Below, piece by piece: positions 18,955 to 27,705 of a stretch of 64,000 bases of DNA; within the stretch, counting starts at the first letter, position 1, and each line of letters begins with the position of its first letter. Position numbers and translations under genes: made by a program. The notes beneath the pieces are model-generated. The model saw only the letters and a list, made by a program, of their open reading frames with translations, did no database searches and had not been told where the DNA came from. Source of the stretch: Niveibacterium sp. 24ML (GTDB taxonomy: Bacteria > Pseudomonadota > Gammaproteobacteria > Burkholderiales > Rhodocyclaceae); assembly GCF_026586805.1 (NCBI RefSeq), contig NZ_JAPFHA010000021.1:35780-99779 (forward strand). The letters run 5' to 3'.

Positions 18955-19485
18955 CGCGTCTTGCCGAATCAAGCCAGGGCGGCGGTGCCGTGCTCACCCC
19001 TTGCGTGAGGCTGGATCACCGGTCGGGGGCTTGCATCGAGCCCGCGCAGCGGGTTTCGGGAGCTTGCGGGCGTCGACCTTGATGACGCCTGCACCAGCTG
19101 CAGACCTGGCGTTCGCGGTAGCAGCGTCTGCGATTCGATGCCGCTGGCGCGACCCGACAAGGAGTCGGTGAAAGAGGGCAAGTTCAAGGTGCCTCGGACG
19201 GCGCTCGCGCCAGGCTTGGGGCGAGGGCAATGTTCAGGCGGGTGCCGCGAGGCGGCTTGAGCGAGTGCCTGCCGCGCGGTGAAGTCGTCCGCCCCGTGGA
19301 GTGGCGCCTCCCAAGCTGCAGGCTCTGGCCGCTTTGACGGACTTGCGCAAAGCGACTTGAAAACCCGTCTCGATCGATCCCCTGAGCGGGCGTCAGCGGT
19401 GTCGCCGCGTGGCCGGCTCTGGACGCCGCCCGCTGCGAGGCGCGATCATGATTACCCTGAGGTTTCTGCGTGGAGCATTCTGGTC
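18955..19485. other. Long intergenic stretch without a supported gene
   Basis: 531 bases between the CPBP gene and the next supported start. Short frames exist on both strands but none has a ribosome binding site, a recognisable domain or consistent codon use. A 13-codon frame from ATG 19448 (MITLRFLRGAFWS) ends on a TGA that overlaps the GTG 19486 start. Its leader-like N-terminus could mark a frameshifted true start of the next gene. Confidence 0.5.
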
Positions 19486-20274
19486 GTGATCAGAGCGTGT
19501 CTGGTGGGCTTCCTGGCGGTTTGCTGTGCGGCCTCGCAAGGGGCCGCCGCGGGCTGCGAGCGGGCTTACGTGGTGCTCGGCTCGGCTGGCGGCCGTAACC
19601 TCTACATGCAGGGGGACAGGCCTGCCGGCTTCTTACCCGATCTGGCCGCCGAGGTGGCGGCACGCAGCGGTTGCCATCTCTCGGTTCAGATCCTGCCGCA
19701 TGAGCGCCTCATTCTCATGGGGGATAAGCAGATGGCGGATATTCTTGGCAATGTCAGCCGCGGCGGTACCCGGCCGAGCGACCGGGACTTCATCGAGATT
19801 GCCTTGCTTGACGTTGAACTTGTGCTGCCTGCCGACAGCAAGATCGAAGCGCTTGAGCAATTGGCCGCGCGCACTGACGCCTTGGTTGGCCGCTTGCGGC
19901 GTGCGGCTGAACCGCCTGAGGTGAAGGCCTTTTTTGCGCAGTTGGACCCGGCCCGGATCGATGTCTCGGACGACTCGGACACGCTCGCACGCAAGCTGGC
20001 CGCCGGCCGGATTCAGGCCTTCTTCGGGACGCCCCTGTTCCTTGCCGGAAGCATCGAGGCGGCTGGTATCAACGGGCGCGTTCGCCGCCTGCCGCTGGCG
20101 AGCCCGCCCTACCGGATCGGCTGGTCGATGCTGCACGCCAATGTAAGCGCCGCCGATCGGGCCCTGCTTGCGAAGACACTGATGCGCATGCGCCAGGACG
20201 GCACGATTGAAACAGTGCTGGCGCGTCATGTGGGCCGCCGCGCGGCCGAGAAGAGTCTGCGCCGCGAGCCCTAG
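19486..20274 (+). CDS. Periplasmic solute-binding-like protein (PBP2 superfamily)
   Basis: 262 aa from GTG 19486, chosen because it gives a signal peptide (VIRACLVGFLAVCCAASQGAA). The frame stays open 200 bases further upstream but that part is not leader-like. The body resembles ABC-type amino-acid-binding proteins of the ArtI/HisJ type (PAGFLPDLAAEVAARSGC, RLPLASPPYRIGWSMLH, LMRMRQDGTIETVL). No transporter genes adjoin it. It converges with a second such gene, the two stops sharing CTAG. Possibly a sensor-type or orphan binding protein; ligand unknown. Confidence 0.65.
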   Translation: MIRACLVGFLAVCCAASQGAAAGCERAYVVLGSAGGRNLYMQGDRPAGFLPDLAAEVAARSGCHLSVQILPHERLILMGDKQMADILGNVSRGGTRPSDRDFIEIALLDVELVLPADSKIEALEQLAARTDALVGRLRRAAEPPEVKAFFAQLDPARIDVSDDSDTLARKLAAGRIQAFFGTPLFLAGSIEAAGINGRVRRLPLASPPYRIGWSMLHANVSAADRALLAKTLMRMRQDGTIETVLARHVGRRAAEKSLRREP

Positions 20275-21164
20275 GGCTTTGCTGTGCCGGCGCGGCGGCG
20301 CACTTCCGGCTGCCACCACCACCCCGGTGGCAGCTTGGTCCCCAGATCGGGGAAGTCGGGGTTGATCAATTCGATCACCAGACGCTCGTCGAGTCTTGCC
20401 CGTGCCAAGATCGGCCCGAAGTGGCGCTGGAAGGCGCGCTCGTAGCTGCCGTCCAGACGCGCCAACTCAAGCCCGCGCGTGATGCGATCGGCCAGATCGC
20501 GGCGCCGCGGGCTGACGATGAAAAACCAGTCGGCGCGGTAATGAAGCGCAAGGTGCGGGTCGATCTCAATCCCCCTGACGCCCCGCGCGAGTAGCGTGGC
20601 GTGCTCGTCGAATACTTCACCGACGCCACGCGACAGGTAGTCCATGCGGCCGGCCGACAGCATCCTGAACATGCCTTGGTAGTCAGCACCGTCGATCACG
20701 GTGAGGCGATTCATATGCATCGCGGGGTAGTCGGCGAAGGTCCGCACGAACCCCAATCGCAGCGGGCGCAGTTCCTCGATCGAGTTGACCTTGGCGAGTT
20801 TCGCGGCGCCCGCAGCATTCGCCATCAGCAAACGCCAGCCCAGCATGCCGCGCTGCAAAGGCAGCGGGATGAAGAGCACCGGCTTCTCCTGCAGCTCCTT
20901 GGAGCCGACCGCGACGGCGACATCCAGCTCGCCCGCACTGAGTTCGGCAATGCGCCGCGCCTGCATTTGAGCGGGGAGGCGGATGATCCGGTCGGCCTCG
21001 TTGTCTTTGCCCGGCGCTTTCTGCAAGGCGAGCGCGAGGATTTCGAGCACGAAGTCCCAGCGCTTGTCCTCCGGCGTATCGCCACCGGGAAAGCGGATTT
21101 CGCCGCCCTGTGCAGTCGCGCAGACGATTGCGGCAGCAAGCAGCAGGATGAGCCGGGAGACCAT
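20271..21164 (-). CDS. Periplasmic solute-binding-like protein (PBP2 superfamily)
   Basis: 297 aa with a clear signal peptide (MVSRLILLLAAAIVCATAQG). Body resembles extracellular solute-binding family 3 proteins, including GRMDYLSRGVGEVFDEH and a C-terminal LDGSYERAFQRHFG segment where ABC binding proteins have DGTYDKI-like sequence. No permease or ATPase genes adjoin it. Such orphan proteins are common in Proteobacteria next to sensor systems. Ligand unknown. Stop codon shares CTAG with the convergent neighbour at 20271-20274. Confidence 0.68.
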   Translation of the reverse strand: MVSRLILLLAAAIVCATAQGGEIRFPGGDTPEDKRWDFVLEILALALQKAPGKDNEADRIIRLPAQMQARRIAELSAGELDVAVAVGSKELQEKPVLFIPLPLQRGMLGWRLLMANAAGAAKLAKVNSIEELRPLRLGFVRTFADYPAMHMNRLTVIDGADYQGMFRMLSAGRMDYLSRGVGEVFDEHATLLARGVRGIEIDPHLALHYRADWFFIVSPRRRDLADRITRGLELARLDGSYERAFQRHFGPILARARLDERLVIELINPDFPDLGTKLPPGWWWQPEVRRRAGTAKP

Positions 21165-21280
21165 GAATATCGCGTGGTTTTCGAGTGGGCAGCTACCGAG
21201 CGGTGGCGATTGCGCCGGATTGTGCGCCTAGTTTTACGAAATGCGCAGTCCGTGCCGGGCGTTTGTGCCATGCGCAAAAG

Positions 21281-21308
21281 CAAAGGGCTGTCGGACGACA
21301 GCCCTTTG
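21281..21308 (-). terminator. Terminator of the cys operon
   Basis: Perfect 12-bp stem CAAAGGGCTGTC (21281-21292) and GACAGCCCTTTG (21297-21308), loop GGAC. On the minus strand it is 22 bases after the cysN stop and is followed by CTTTTG. Confidence 0.85.
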
Positions 21309-21330
21309 AATGGCCTGCTTGGGCGCCTTT

Positions 21331-22626
21331 TTACAGCACCATCCCTGCGCCAACGGTGTTGTTGGTCGACTCATCGACGACGATGAAGGCGCCCGTTTCG
21401 CGGTTGCTGGTGTAGGGGTCGGCGAAGATCGGCTGGGCGAGCTTGAAGCCGACCTCGGCGATGTCGTTCACCGCCAGCTGGGTGGCCTCGACATGCGCTT
21501 GCGAGTTGATGTCCACCTTGTAGGCGATGCCCGAGAGCTTGGCCTTGACGGTGCGCGAGGTGTGGCGGATCAGGTAGGTGCGGGCGGGCGAGAGCGGCGT
21601 CTCGGAGAGCCAGCACAGCATCGCGCGCAGTTCCTTCTTCGCTTCCGGTGCATTGCCGGACTTGACGATCATGTCGCCGCGCGAGATGTCCACCTCGTCT
21701 TCAAGCAGCAGCGTGACCGACTGTTCGGTGTGGCCAACCTCGATCGCTTCGCCACCGATGTGCACCGCCTTGACGCGCGATTCGATGCCCGAGGGCAGCA
21801 CGGTGACGGCATCGCCCGCCTGCACGGTGCCCGATTCGACACGCCCCGCGAAGCCGCGGTAATCGTGCAGCTCGGGGTCGTCCGAGGCCTGCGGGCGGAT
21901 CACGTATTGCACCGGGAAGCGGAAGGATTCACTGCGCTCGTGCGTGCCGGCGGGCGGCGCGGTTTCGAGGATATCGAGCAGGGTCGGGCCTTCGTACCAG
22001 GGCATCGCTTCGCTGCGGTCGACGATGTTGTCGCCGGCCAGCGCGGACACCGGGATGAAGCGCACATCAAAGCCCTGCGCGGTGAGGCCCATCTTGTCGG
22101 CGAAGGCGCGGTACTCGGCGCAGATGCGCTCGTAAGTGGCCTGGTCGTAGTCGACCAGGTCCATCTTGTTCACCGCCACGACCAGGTGCGGAATGCCCAC
22201 AAGGTGCGTGATGTAGCTGTGGCGGCGGGTCTGCGCGAGCACGCCCTTGCGCGCGTCGATCATGATGATCGCGAGGTTCGCGGTGGAGGCCGCGGTGACC
22301 ATGTTGCGGGTGTACTGCTCGTGGCCCGGCGCGTCGGCGATGATGTACTTGCGCGTGCCGGTGGCGAAGTAGCGGTAGGCGACGTCGATCGTGATGCCCT
22401 GTTCGCGCTCGGCCTGCAGGCCGTCGGTCAGCAGCGAGAGGTCGACCACTTCATGGCCGCGCTTCTTCGAGGTCTTCTCGATCGCGGTCAGCGCATCGGC
22501 GAGGATCGCCTTGGTGTCGTACAGCAGGCGGCCGATCAGCGTGCTCTTGCCGTCGTCGACGCTGCCGCAGGTCATGAAGCGCAGCAGGCCGTTTTCTTGA
22601 GTCGGGATGTGTTCCATGGCGGACAT
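21331..22626 (-). CDS. cysN: Sulfate adenylyltransferase, GTPase subunit 1
   Basis: 431 aa from ATG 22626; a TTG two codons earlier and an ATG at 22617 are alternatives. EF-Tu-like GTPase: P-loop GSVDDGKS (residues 21-28), DAPGHEQY, and NKMDLVDY for guanine. With CysD it makes APS from sulfate and ATP, driven by GTP hydrolysis. There is no fused APS kinase domain, consistent with a pathway through APS and not PAPS. It is separated from cysD by 155 bases containing the dispersed repeat, unlike the usual tight cysDN junction. Confidence 0.96.
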   Translation of the reverse strand: MSAMEHIPTQENGLLRFMTCGSVDDGKSTLIGRLLYDTKAILADALTAIEKTSKKRGHEVVDLSLLTDGLQAEREQGITIDVAYRYFATGTRKYIIADAPGHEQYTRNMVTAASTANLAIIMIDARKGVLAQTRRHSYITHLVGIPHLVVAVNKMDLVDYDQATYERICAEYRAFADKMGLTAQGFDVRFIPVSALAGDNIVDRSEAMPWYEGPTLLDILETAPPAGTHERSESFRFPVQYVIRPQASDDPELHDYRGFAGRVESGTVQAGDAVTVLPSGIESRVKAVHIGGEAIEVGHTEQSVTLLLEDEVDISRGDMIVKSGNAPEAKKELRAMLCWLSETPLSPARTYLIRHTSRTVKAKLSGIAYKVDINSQAHVEATQLAVNDIAEVGFKLAQPIFADPYTSNRETGAFIVVDESTNNTVGAGMVL

Positions 22627-22667
22627 TCTCAAAGTTCTTTCATTCAGTGACCGACGCGTTCGATGGT

Positions 22668-22762
22668 GAAGAGTCCGTCGCGAGCGCGCCGAGGCCGTGG
22701 CGAGAAGCGCAGCCGTACATCCGGTACGGCGAGCATCGCAGGCGCGGGATCGGTGCGCGCAA
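22668..22762 (-). repeat. Dispersed structured repeat, copy B (between cysD and cysN)
   Basis: 95 bases. Read on the minus strand it aligns with 6825-6918 along its whole length. The core hairpin is perfect here: GCCGTAC, loop CGGAT, GTACGGC. Relative to copy A the stem has a C-G pair in place of T-G, a structure-preserving change, and the loop has one more base. It lies wholly between cysD and cysN, in the same direction as transcription, as copy A does between glyQ and glyS. Confidence 0.85.
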
Positions 22763-22781
22763 CAGGACTATTCGTCGTCGA

Positions 22782-23696
22782 TCAGAAGTAGCCTTCTTTT
22801 TTGCGTTGCTCCATCGAGGCTTCCGAGGTCTGGTCGTCCAGCCGCGTGGCGCCGCGTTCGGTGATCGTGGTGGTCGCGGTTTCGATGACGATCTGCTCGA
22901 CCGTCGTCGCATCCGATTCGACCGGCGCGGTGCAGGTGATGTCGCCGACGGTACGGAAGCGGACCAGCACTTCTTCGACCACGTCGCCCGGCTTGGCCGG
23001 CGTCAGCTCGGTCACTGGCTGCAGCAGCGCGCCCTTGCGTACCACCGGCCGTTTGTGCGCGAAGTAGATCGACGGCAGTTCGAGCTTCTCGCGCTCGATG
23101 TACTGCCATACGTCCATCTCGGTCCAGTTGCTGATCGGGAAGGCGCGGATGTTCTCACCCTTGAAGGCGCGAGCGTTGTAGAGGTTCCACAGCTCGGGGC
23201 GCTGGTTCTTCGGGTCCCACTGGCCGAACTCGTCGCGGAAGCTCATCACGCGTTCTTTCGCACGGGCCTTCTCTTCATCGCGGCGGGCGCCACCGATGCA
23301 GGCGTCGAACTCGAACTCGGCGATCGCTTCGAGCAGGGTCACCGACTGGTGCTTGTTGCGCGATTCGTCGGCCGACTTGAGCACCACCGAGCCGCGCTTC
23401 ATCGAGTCTTCCACCGAGCGCACGATCAGGCGCTCGCCCAGCTCGGCGGCGCGCTTGTCGCGGAAGTCGGTGACTTCCTTGTAGTTGTGGCCAGTGTCGA
23501 TGTGCATCAGCGGGAAGGGGAAGCGGCCGGGGCGGAAGGCCTTCTCGGCGATCCGCAGCAGACAGATCGAATCCTTGCCGCCCGAGAACAGCAGCACCGG
23601 GCGTTCGCACTGGCCGGCGACCTCGCGCATGATGTGGATGGCTTCGGCTTCGAGCCAGTCGAGGTGCGACAGCGTTTGTTTGGTCAGCGTACTCAT
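22782..23696 (-). CDS. cysD: Sulfate adenylyltransferase subunit 2
   Basis: 304 aa, standard length. PP-loop ATP pyrophosphatase fold with SGGKDS at residues 38-43; other CysD marks are MHIDTGHNYKEVTDFRD and the C-terminal segment with GDITCTAPVESDA. Forms the ATP sulfurylase with CysN. Lies 30 bases downstream of cysH in the cys operon. Confidence 0.97.
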   Translation of the reverse strand: MSTLTKQTLSHLDWLEAEAIHIMREVAGQCERPVLLFSGGKDSICLLRIAEKAFRPGRFPFPLMHIDTGHNYKEVTDFRDKRAAELGERLIVRSVEDSMKRGSVVLKSADESRNKHQSVTLLEAIAEFEFDACIGGARRDEEKARAKERVMSFRDEFGQWDPKNQRPELWNLYNARAFKGENIRAFPISNWTEMDVWQYIEREKLELPSIYFAHKRPVVRKGALLQPVTELTPAKPGDVVEEVLVRFRTVGDITCTAPVESDATTVEQIVIETATTTITERGATRLDDQTSEASMEQRKKEGYF

Positions 23697-23726
23697 TCGT
23701 TTGCTTTCAGCTTGAGCGCTTGGCGC

Positions 23727-24497
23727 TCAGGATTTCTTGACGTGCAGGCCGCACTCTTTGGATTCGGGATTCTCCCACCACCAGCGCCCGGCGCGGACAT
23801 CCTCGCCCACTGCGATGGATCGGGTGCAGGGTGCGCAGCCGATGCTGGGGTAGAACTGATCGTGCAGTGCGTTGTAGGGCAACTCGTGGATGCGGATGTA
23901 GGCCCAGACCTGCTCTTCGCTCCAGTCGAACAGCGGGTTGAATTTCTCCAGCGCGTTGCCGGCATCGAATTCGCGTGGAGCGAGTTCGGTGCGGGTGGTG
24001 CTTTGCGCGGCGCGCAGGCCGGTGATCCATGCGCCCTTGCCGGCGAGGGCGCGGCGCAGCGGTTCGACTTTTCGGATGCCGCAGCAGGCCTTGCGCAGTT
24101 CAACCGAGTCGTAGAAGGCGTTGATGCCTTCGCTGCGAACGTACTGTTCGACCGCCGTGGCGTCGGGGAAGAACACCTTGAGTTTGGTGTTGTAGCGCTT
24201 CTCGACCTCGCCCATCAGCGTGTAGGTCTCTGCCGGCAGCCGGCCGGTGTCGAGCGAGAAAATCTCGATCGGCAGACGCTCGGCGAGGATCAGGTCGGTG
24301 ATCACCATGTCTTCGGCGCCAAAGCTGTTGGCGAAGGTCACACGGCCGTCGGCGCCGAACTCTTCGACCGCCGCCCGCAGCAGTTCGAGCGTGCGCGCAC
24401 GCTTGACCGCAATCGTGGTGCGCAACTCGTCGGTGAGCGCCGGCGAGGTGGCCGGGTTCTTCGCGCGTGGCTTGAGGAAGGAAACCGTCTCACTCAT
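23727..24497 (-). CDS. cysH: Phosphoadenylyl/adenylyl-sulfate reductase
   Basis: 256 aa. It carries the cysteine pairs Cys138-Cys139 (CCGIRKVEPL) and Cys221/Cys224 (CAPCTR), which bind a [4Fe-4S] cluster in APS-reducing enzymes. The catalytic Cys249 lies in KECGLH at the C-terminus. The cluster cysteines and the absence of a cysC/APS kinase in the operon indicate that it reduces APS directly to sulfite. Usual electron donor is thioredoxin. Starts 12 bases after the DUF934 stop. Confidence 0.96.
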   Translation of the reverse strand: MSETVSFLKPRAKNPATSPALTDELRTTIAVKRARTLELLRAAVEEFGADGRVTFANSFGAEDMVITDLILAERLPIEIFSLDTGRLPAETYTLMGEVEKRYNTKLKVFFPDATAVEQYVRSEGINAFYDSVELRKACCGIRKVEPLRRALAGKGAWITGLRAAQSTTRTELAPREFDAGNALEKFNPLFDWSEEQVWAYIRIHELPYNALHDQFYPSIGCAPCTRSIAVGEDVRAGRWWWENPESKECGLHVKKS

Positions 24498-24509
24498 CGC
24501 GGGCTCCGC

Positions 24510-25109
24510 TCAAGCGCGGGCGTGGCGGCGCCACACCGGTAGCGGCTCATCCACGGCGCCCTGGTAGGGCTCGCTGAAGTCGCGCAGGCTGGCGAGCGCG
24601 TCTTCGGCCGAACGGTCGGCGCGGATCTGGTAGGCGTCGAAGCCGCAGCGCTTCATGAAGTAGAGCTTGTCGCGCAGCACATCGCCAATCGCGCGCAGTT
24701 CGTTCTTGTAGCCGTAGCGGGTGCGCAGCAGCGTGGCGGCAGAAAAACCGCGGCCATCGACGAATTTCGGAAAGTCGTAGGCGATCAGCGGCAGCGTGTT
24801 GATATCGTCGATCGACGCAACGAGGTCTTCGACCAATTCGAAGCTTTCCAGCCATACGCCGATCTCGCCCGCTGCGATCCGCGGGGCAAGTTCATCCTTG
24901 CGGGCACGGAACACCGTCAGCGGCACGATCACCTGCCCGGCGGGGATCTGCACCTGTGCAATCAGTTCGGGCGAGGCCGCTTCGGTGCCGGTGACCTTGA
25001 ATTGCACCACCTTGCCGGCCTGCTTCTGCACGGTTTCGTCGATCGCGGGGTAGGGCACCAGCGTCCAGGTGTCGGCGACGATGGCGCCGTTCTTGATCAG
25101 ATTAGACAT
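24510..25109 (-). CDS. DUF934 sulfur-assimilation protein
   Basis: 199 aa from ATG 25109 (MSNLIKNGAIVADTW). The start overlaps the cysI stop (ATGTCTAA) and is preceded by AAGGAGC, so translation is coupled. DUF934 proteins are almost always found between cysI and cysH in Betaproteobacteria and Alphaproteobacteria; the role is not settled, perhaps assisting sulfite reductase. Family segments DFPKFVDGRGFSAATLLR and ELRAIGDVLRDKLYFMKRCGFDAY are present. No membrane segment or signal peptide. Confidence 0.9.
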   Translation of the reverse strand: MSNLIKNGAIVADTWTLVPYPAIDETVQKQAGKVVQFKVTGTEAASPELIAQVQIPAGQVIVPLTVFRARKDELAPRIAAGEIGVWLESFELVEDLVASIDDINTLPLIAYDFPKFVDGRGFSAATLLRTRYGYKNELRAIGDVLRDKLYFMKRCGFDAYQIRADRSAEDALASLRDFSEPYQGAVDEPLPVWRRHARA

Positions 25110-26787
25110 TCGCAAGCTCCTTCTTTGCGGTGGCCGGTGCGCCATAGACGCGGGCCTTGAATGGGTCCAGCCCGAGGCGGCGCACGACATCGATGAAGGG
25201 CTCATCGCCTTCGCGCTGCTCGACGTAAACGTCGATGATCTTGCTGATGACGTCGGGCACGTCAGCCGCTGCGAAGGCTCGGCCGATCACGCTGGCGAGC
25301 GTGGTCTCGTTGCCCTGTGAGCCGCCGAGCGAGATCTGGTACCACTCCGAGCCGTCCTTATCGACGCCGAGGATGCCGATGTGGCCAACATGGTGGTGAC
25401 CACAGCTGTTCATGCAGCCGGAGATGTTCAGTTCGATGTCGCCCAGATCGAACAGGAAGTCGAGGTTGTCAAAGCGCTCCTGGATCGCCTGCGCGATCGG
25501 GATGCTCTTGGCGTTGGCCAGCGAACAGAAGTCGCCGCCGGGGCAGCAGATGATGTCGGTCAGCAGGCCGATGTTCGGCGTTGCCAGGCCGGCGGCGCGA
25601 GCGGTCTGCCACAGATCGAAAAGCGCGCTGAGCTTGACGTCGGCCAGGATCAGGTTCTGTTCGTGCGATACCCGCAGCTCGCCGAAGCTGTACTGGTCGG
25701 CCAGGTTGGCGACGATGTCCATCTGGTCGGCGGTGGCGTCGCCCGGCGCGATGCCGGTTTTCTTCAACGACAGTGTGACGGCGCGATAGCCGGGGACCTT
25801 GTGCGGATGCGTGCAGCGCTTGAGCCACGCGGCGAAGGCCGGGTGGGTCGCGGCTTTTTCGTTGAAGTCCGGGTCACAGTCGGCCAGCTTGTCGTAGGCG
25901 TGCGGCACGAAGTACGCACTCACGCGATCGAGTTCAGCCTGCGTCAGCGTGCCCGGGCCGTCCTTCGAGAAAGCCCATTCTTCTTCGACCTGGTGCTTGA
26001 ACGCCTCAATGCCCAGCGCCTTCACCAGGATCTTGATGCGCGCCTTGTAGGCGTTGTCGCGGCGGCCGTAGCGGTTGTAGACTCGCAGGATTGCCTCGCA
26101 GTAGGTGATGACGTGTTGCCAGGGCAGTGCGTCATGGATCACCTGGCCGATGATCGGCGTGCGCCCCAATCCGCCACCCACCCAGACCTTTACGACCAGT
26201 TCGCCCGCTTCGTTGCGCAGGAACTCAAGCCCGATGTCGTGCACGCGGACCACTGCGCGATCGCTCTGCGCGCCGTTCACCGCAATCTTGAACTTGCGCG
26301 GCAGCGCGGCGAACTCGGGGTGGAAGGTGCTCCACTGGCGCAGGATCTCGGCCAGCGCGCGCGGGTCGACCACTTCGTCCGGCGCCACGCCGGCGAACTG
26401 ATCGGTGGTGATGTTGCGGATGCAGTTGCCGGAAGTCTGGATCGCGTGCATCTCCACGCTGGCAAGCTCGGCCAGGATGTCCGGCGTGTCTTCGAGCCTG
26501 GGCCAGTTGTACTGGATGTTCTGCCGCGTCGAAAAGTGCGCGTAGCCGCGGTCGAACTTGCGGGCGATTTCGGCGAGCTTGCGCAACTGGCGGCTGGCGA
26601 GCAGGCCGTAGGGAATCGCCACGCGCAGCATCGGTGCCTGGCGCTGGATGTAGAGGCCGTTCTGCAGGCGCAGCGGGCGGAACTCGTCGTCGCTCAGCTC
26701 GCCGGCTAGATAGCGACGGGTCTGGTCGCGGTACTGCGCGACGCGCTCGTCAACGATGCGCTGGTCGTATTGGTCGTAGCGGTACAT
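25102..26787 (-). CDS. cysI: Sulfite reductase hemoprotein (nitrite/sulfite reductase family)
   Basis: 561 aa from ATG 26787 (MYRYDQYDQRIVDERVAQ). Two ferredoxin-like and two siroheme domains. The coupled [4Fe-4S]/siroheme ligands are visible: CPGGDFC and CMNSCGHHHVG. The segment TRQNIQYNWPRLEDTP is typical of the substrate/siroheme site. Reduces sulfite to sulfide with six electrons. There is no cysJ flavoprotein nearby, so the electron donor is unclear. Second gene of the operon after the TSUP permease. Confidence 0.95.
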   Translation of the reverse strand: MYRYDQYDQRIVDERVAQYRDQTRRYLAGELSDDEFRPLRLQNGLYIQRQAPMLRVAIPYGLLASRQLRKLAEIARKFDRGYAHFSTRQNIQYNWPRLEDTPDILAELASVEMHAIQTSGNCIRNITTDQFAGVAPDEVVDPRALAEILRQWSTFHPEFAALPRKFKIAVNGAQSDRAVVRVHDIGLEFLRNEAGELVVKVWVGGGLGRTPIIGQVIHDALPWQHVITYCEAILRVYNRYGRRDNAYKARIKILVKALGIEAFKHQVEEEWAFSKDGPGTLTQAELDRVSAYFVPHAYDKLADCDPDFNEKAATHPAFAAWLKRCTHPHKVPGYRAVTLSLKKTGIAPGDATADQMDIVANLADQYSFGELRVSHEQNLILADVKLSALFDLWQTARAAGLATPNIGLLTDIICCPGGDFCSLANAKSIPIAQAIQERFDNLDFLFDLGDIELNISGCMNSCGHHHVGHIGILGVDKDGSEWYQISLGGSQGNETTLASVIGRAFAAADVPDVISKIIDVYVEQREGDEPFIDVVRRLGLDPFKARVYGAPATAKKELANV

Positions 26788-26816
26788 CGTGAATCTCTCT
26801 GTTGGAATTGAGGAAA

Positions 26817-27596
26817 TCAGTGCGCGATCAGCTTGGTGCCCACCAGCACCAGCATCACCGCGAGCGCCGGGCGCAGGAATTTTTCGGGCACTTTCGCCGA
26901 AATGTGGCTGCCGAGCCAGATGCCCGGCAGCGAACCGATCAGCAGGCTGCCGAGCAAGGACCAGTCGACGCTGCCCAGCCACCAGTGGCCCAGGCCGGCG
27001 ACCAGCGTGAGCGGCACGGCGTGCGCGATGTCGGACCCGACGATGCGCACCGAGGCCATGCGCGGGTACAGGAAGAATAGTGCCGTCACGCCCAGCGCCC
27101 CGGCGCCGACCGACGAGATCGACACCAGCACGCCGAGGATGAAGCCGGTGATGACGGTGAGGGTGGTCGTCACGCGCGGATCGCGTTCGGCGCCGTGGTG
27201 CGAGAGCGAAAAGGCCTGGATGCGGTGGCGGAAGATGAGGGCGATGGCGGTCAGCACCAGGGCCACGCCGAGCGACACTGAAATGATGTGCGACGCGCCG
27301 CCGATGCCGCCAGGGAAGTAGGTGCCGATGATGAACAGCGTCAGCACGGCCGCGGGCAGGCTGCCGGCGGCGAGCGATCCGGTGATCTTCCAGTCCACCG
27401 TACCCTTGAGGTTGTGCGCCACGGTGCCGCCGGCCTTGGTGATGGCGGCGTAGAGCAGATCGGTGCCGACCGCGACCGAGGGGTGGATGCCGAACAGCAG
27501 CACCAGCAAGGGCGTCATGAGCGAGCCACCGCCGACGCCGGTCAATCCGACGATGGCGCCAACGGCAAAACCGGCAACGGTGTAGGCAATATCCAT
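26817..27596 (-). CDS. TSUP family permease of the cys operon
   Basis: 259 aa, about eight hydrophobic helices, with the paired TSUP motifs GAIVGLTGVGGGSLMTPLL and LVSISSVGAGALG. First gene of the operon TSUP-cysI-DUF934-cysH-cysD-cysN, 29 bases before cysI. The position suggests transport of sulfate, or of sulfite out of the cell to limit toxicity; the sequence does not decide the direction. Divergent from cysB. Confidence 0.9.
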   Translation of the reverse strand: MDIAYTVAGFAVGAIVGLTGVGGGSLMTPLLVLLFGIHPSVAVGTDLLYAAITKAGGTVAHNLKGTVDWKITGSLAAGSLPAAVLTLFIIGTYFPGGIGGASHIISVSLGVALVLTAIALIFRHRIQAFSLSHHGAERDPRVTTTLTVITGFILGVLVSISSVGAGALGVTALFFLYPRMASVRIVGSDIAHAVPLTLVAGLGHWWLGSVDWSLLGSLLIGSLPGIWLGSHISAKVPEKFLRPALAVMLVLVGTKLIAH

Positions 27597-27665
27597 GACT
27601 TGAGCAGGGGCTGGAATCGAGGGCCGATCTTAGCGGAGTGGCTAATTCCGTTATCTGACGCCGTG

Positions 27666-27693
27666 TTAGACTCTAAGAACAATTCGTTATATA
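27666..27693 (+). promoter_or_regulatory. Putative cysB promoter in the cysB/cys operon divergent region
   Basis: TTAGAC (27666-27671) and TATATA (27688-27693) with a 16-base spacer, 13 bases before the cysB ATG at 27706. This 109-base divergent region is visibly AT-richer than its surroundings and must hold the control of both units; CysB itself is the expected regulator. Confidence 0.4.
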
Positions 27694-27705
27694 GCCTCTG
27701 TCACG

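Noticed and set aside
22782..26787. The cys cluster as a possible dissimilatory sulfur system
   Set aside because: Gene content (CysDN, APS-type CysH, single-chain siroheme CysI, CysB) is that of assimilation; no dsr, apr or sox genes are present.
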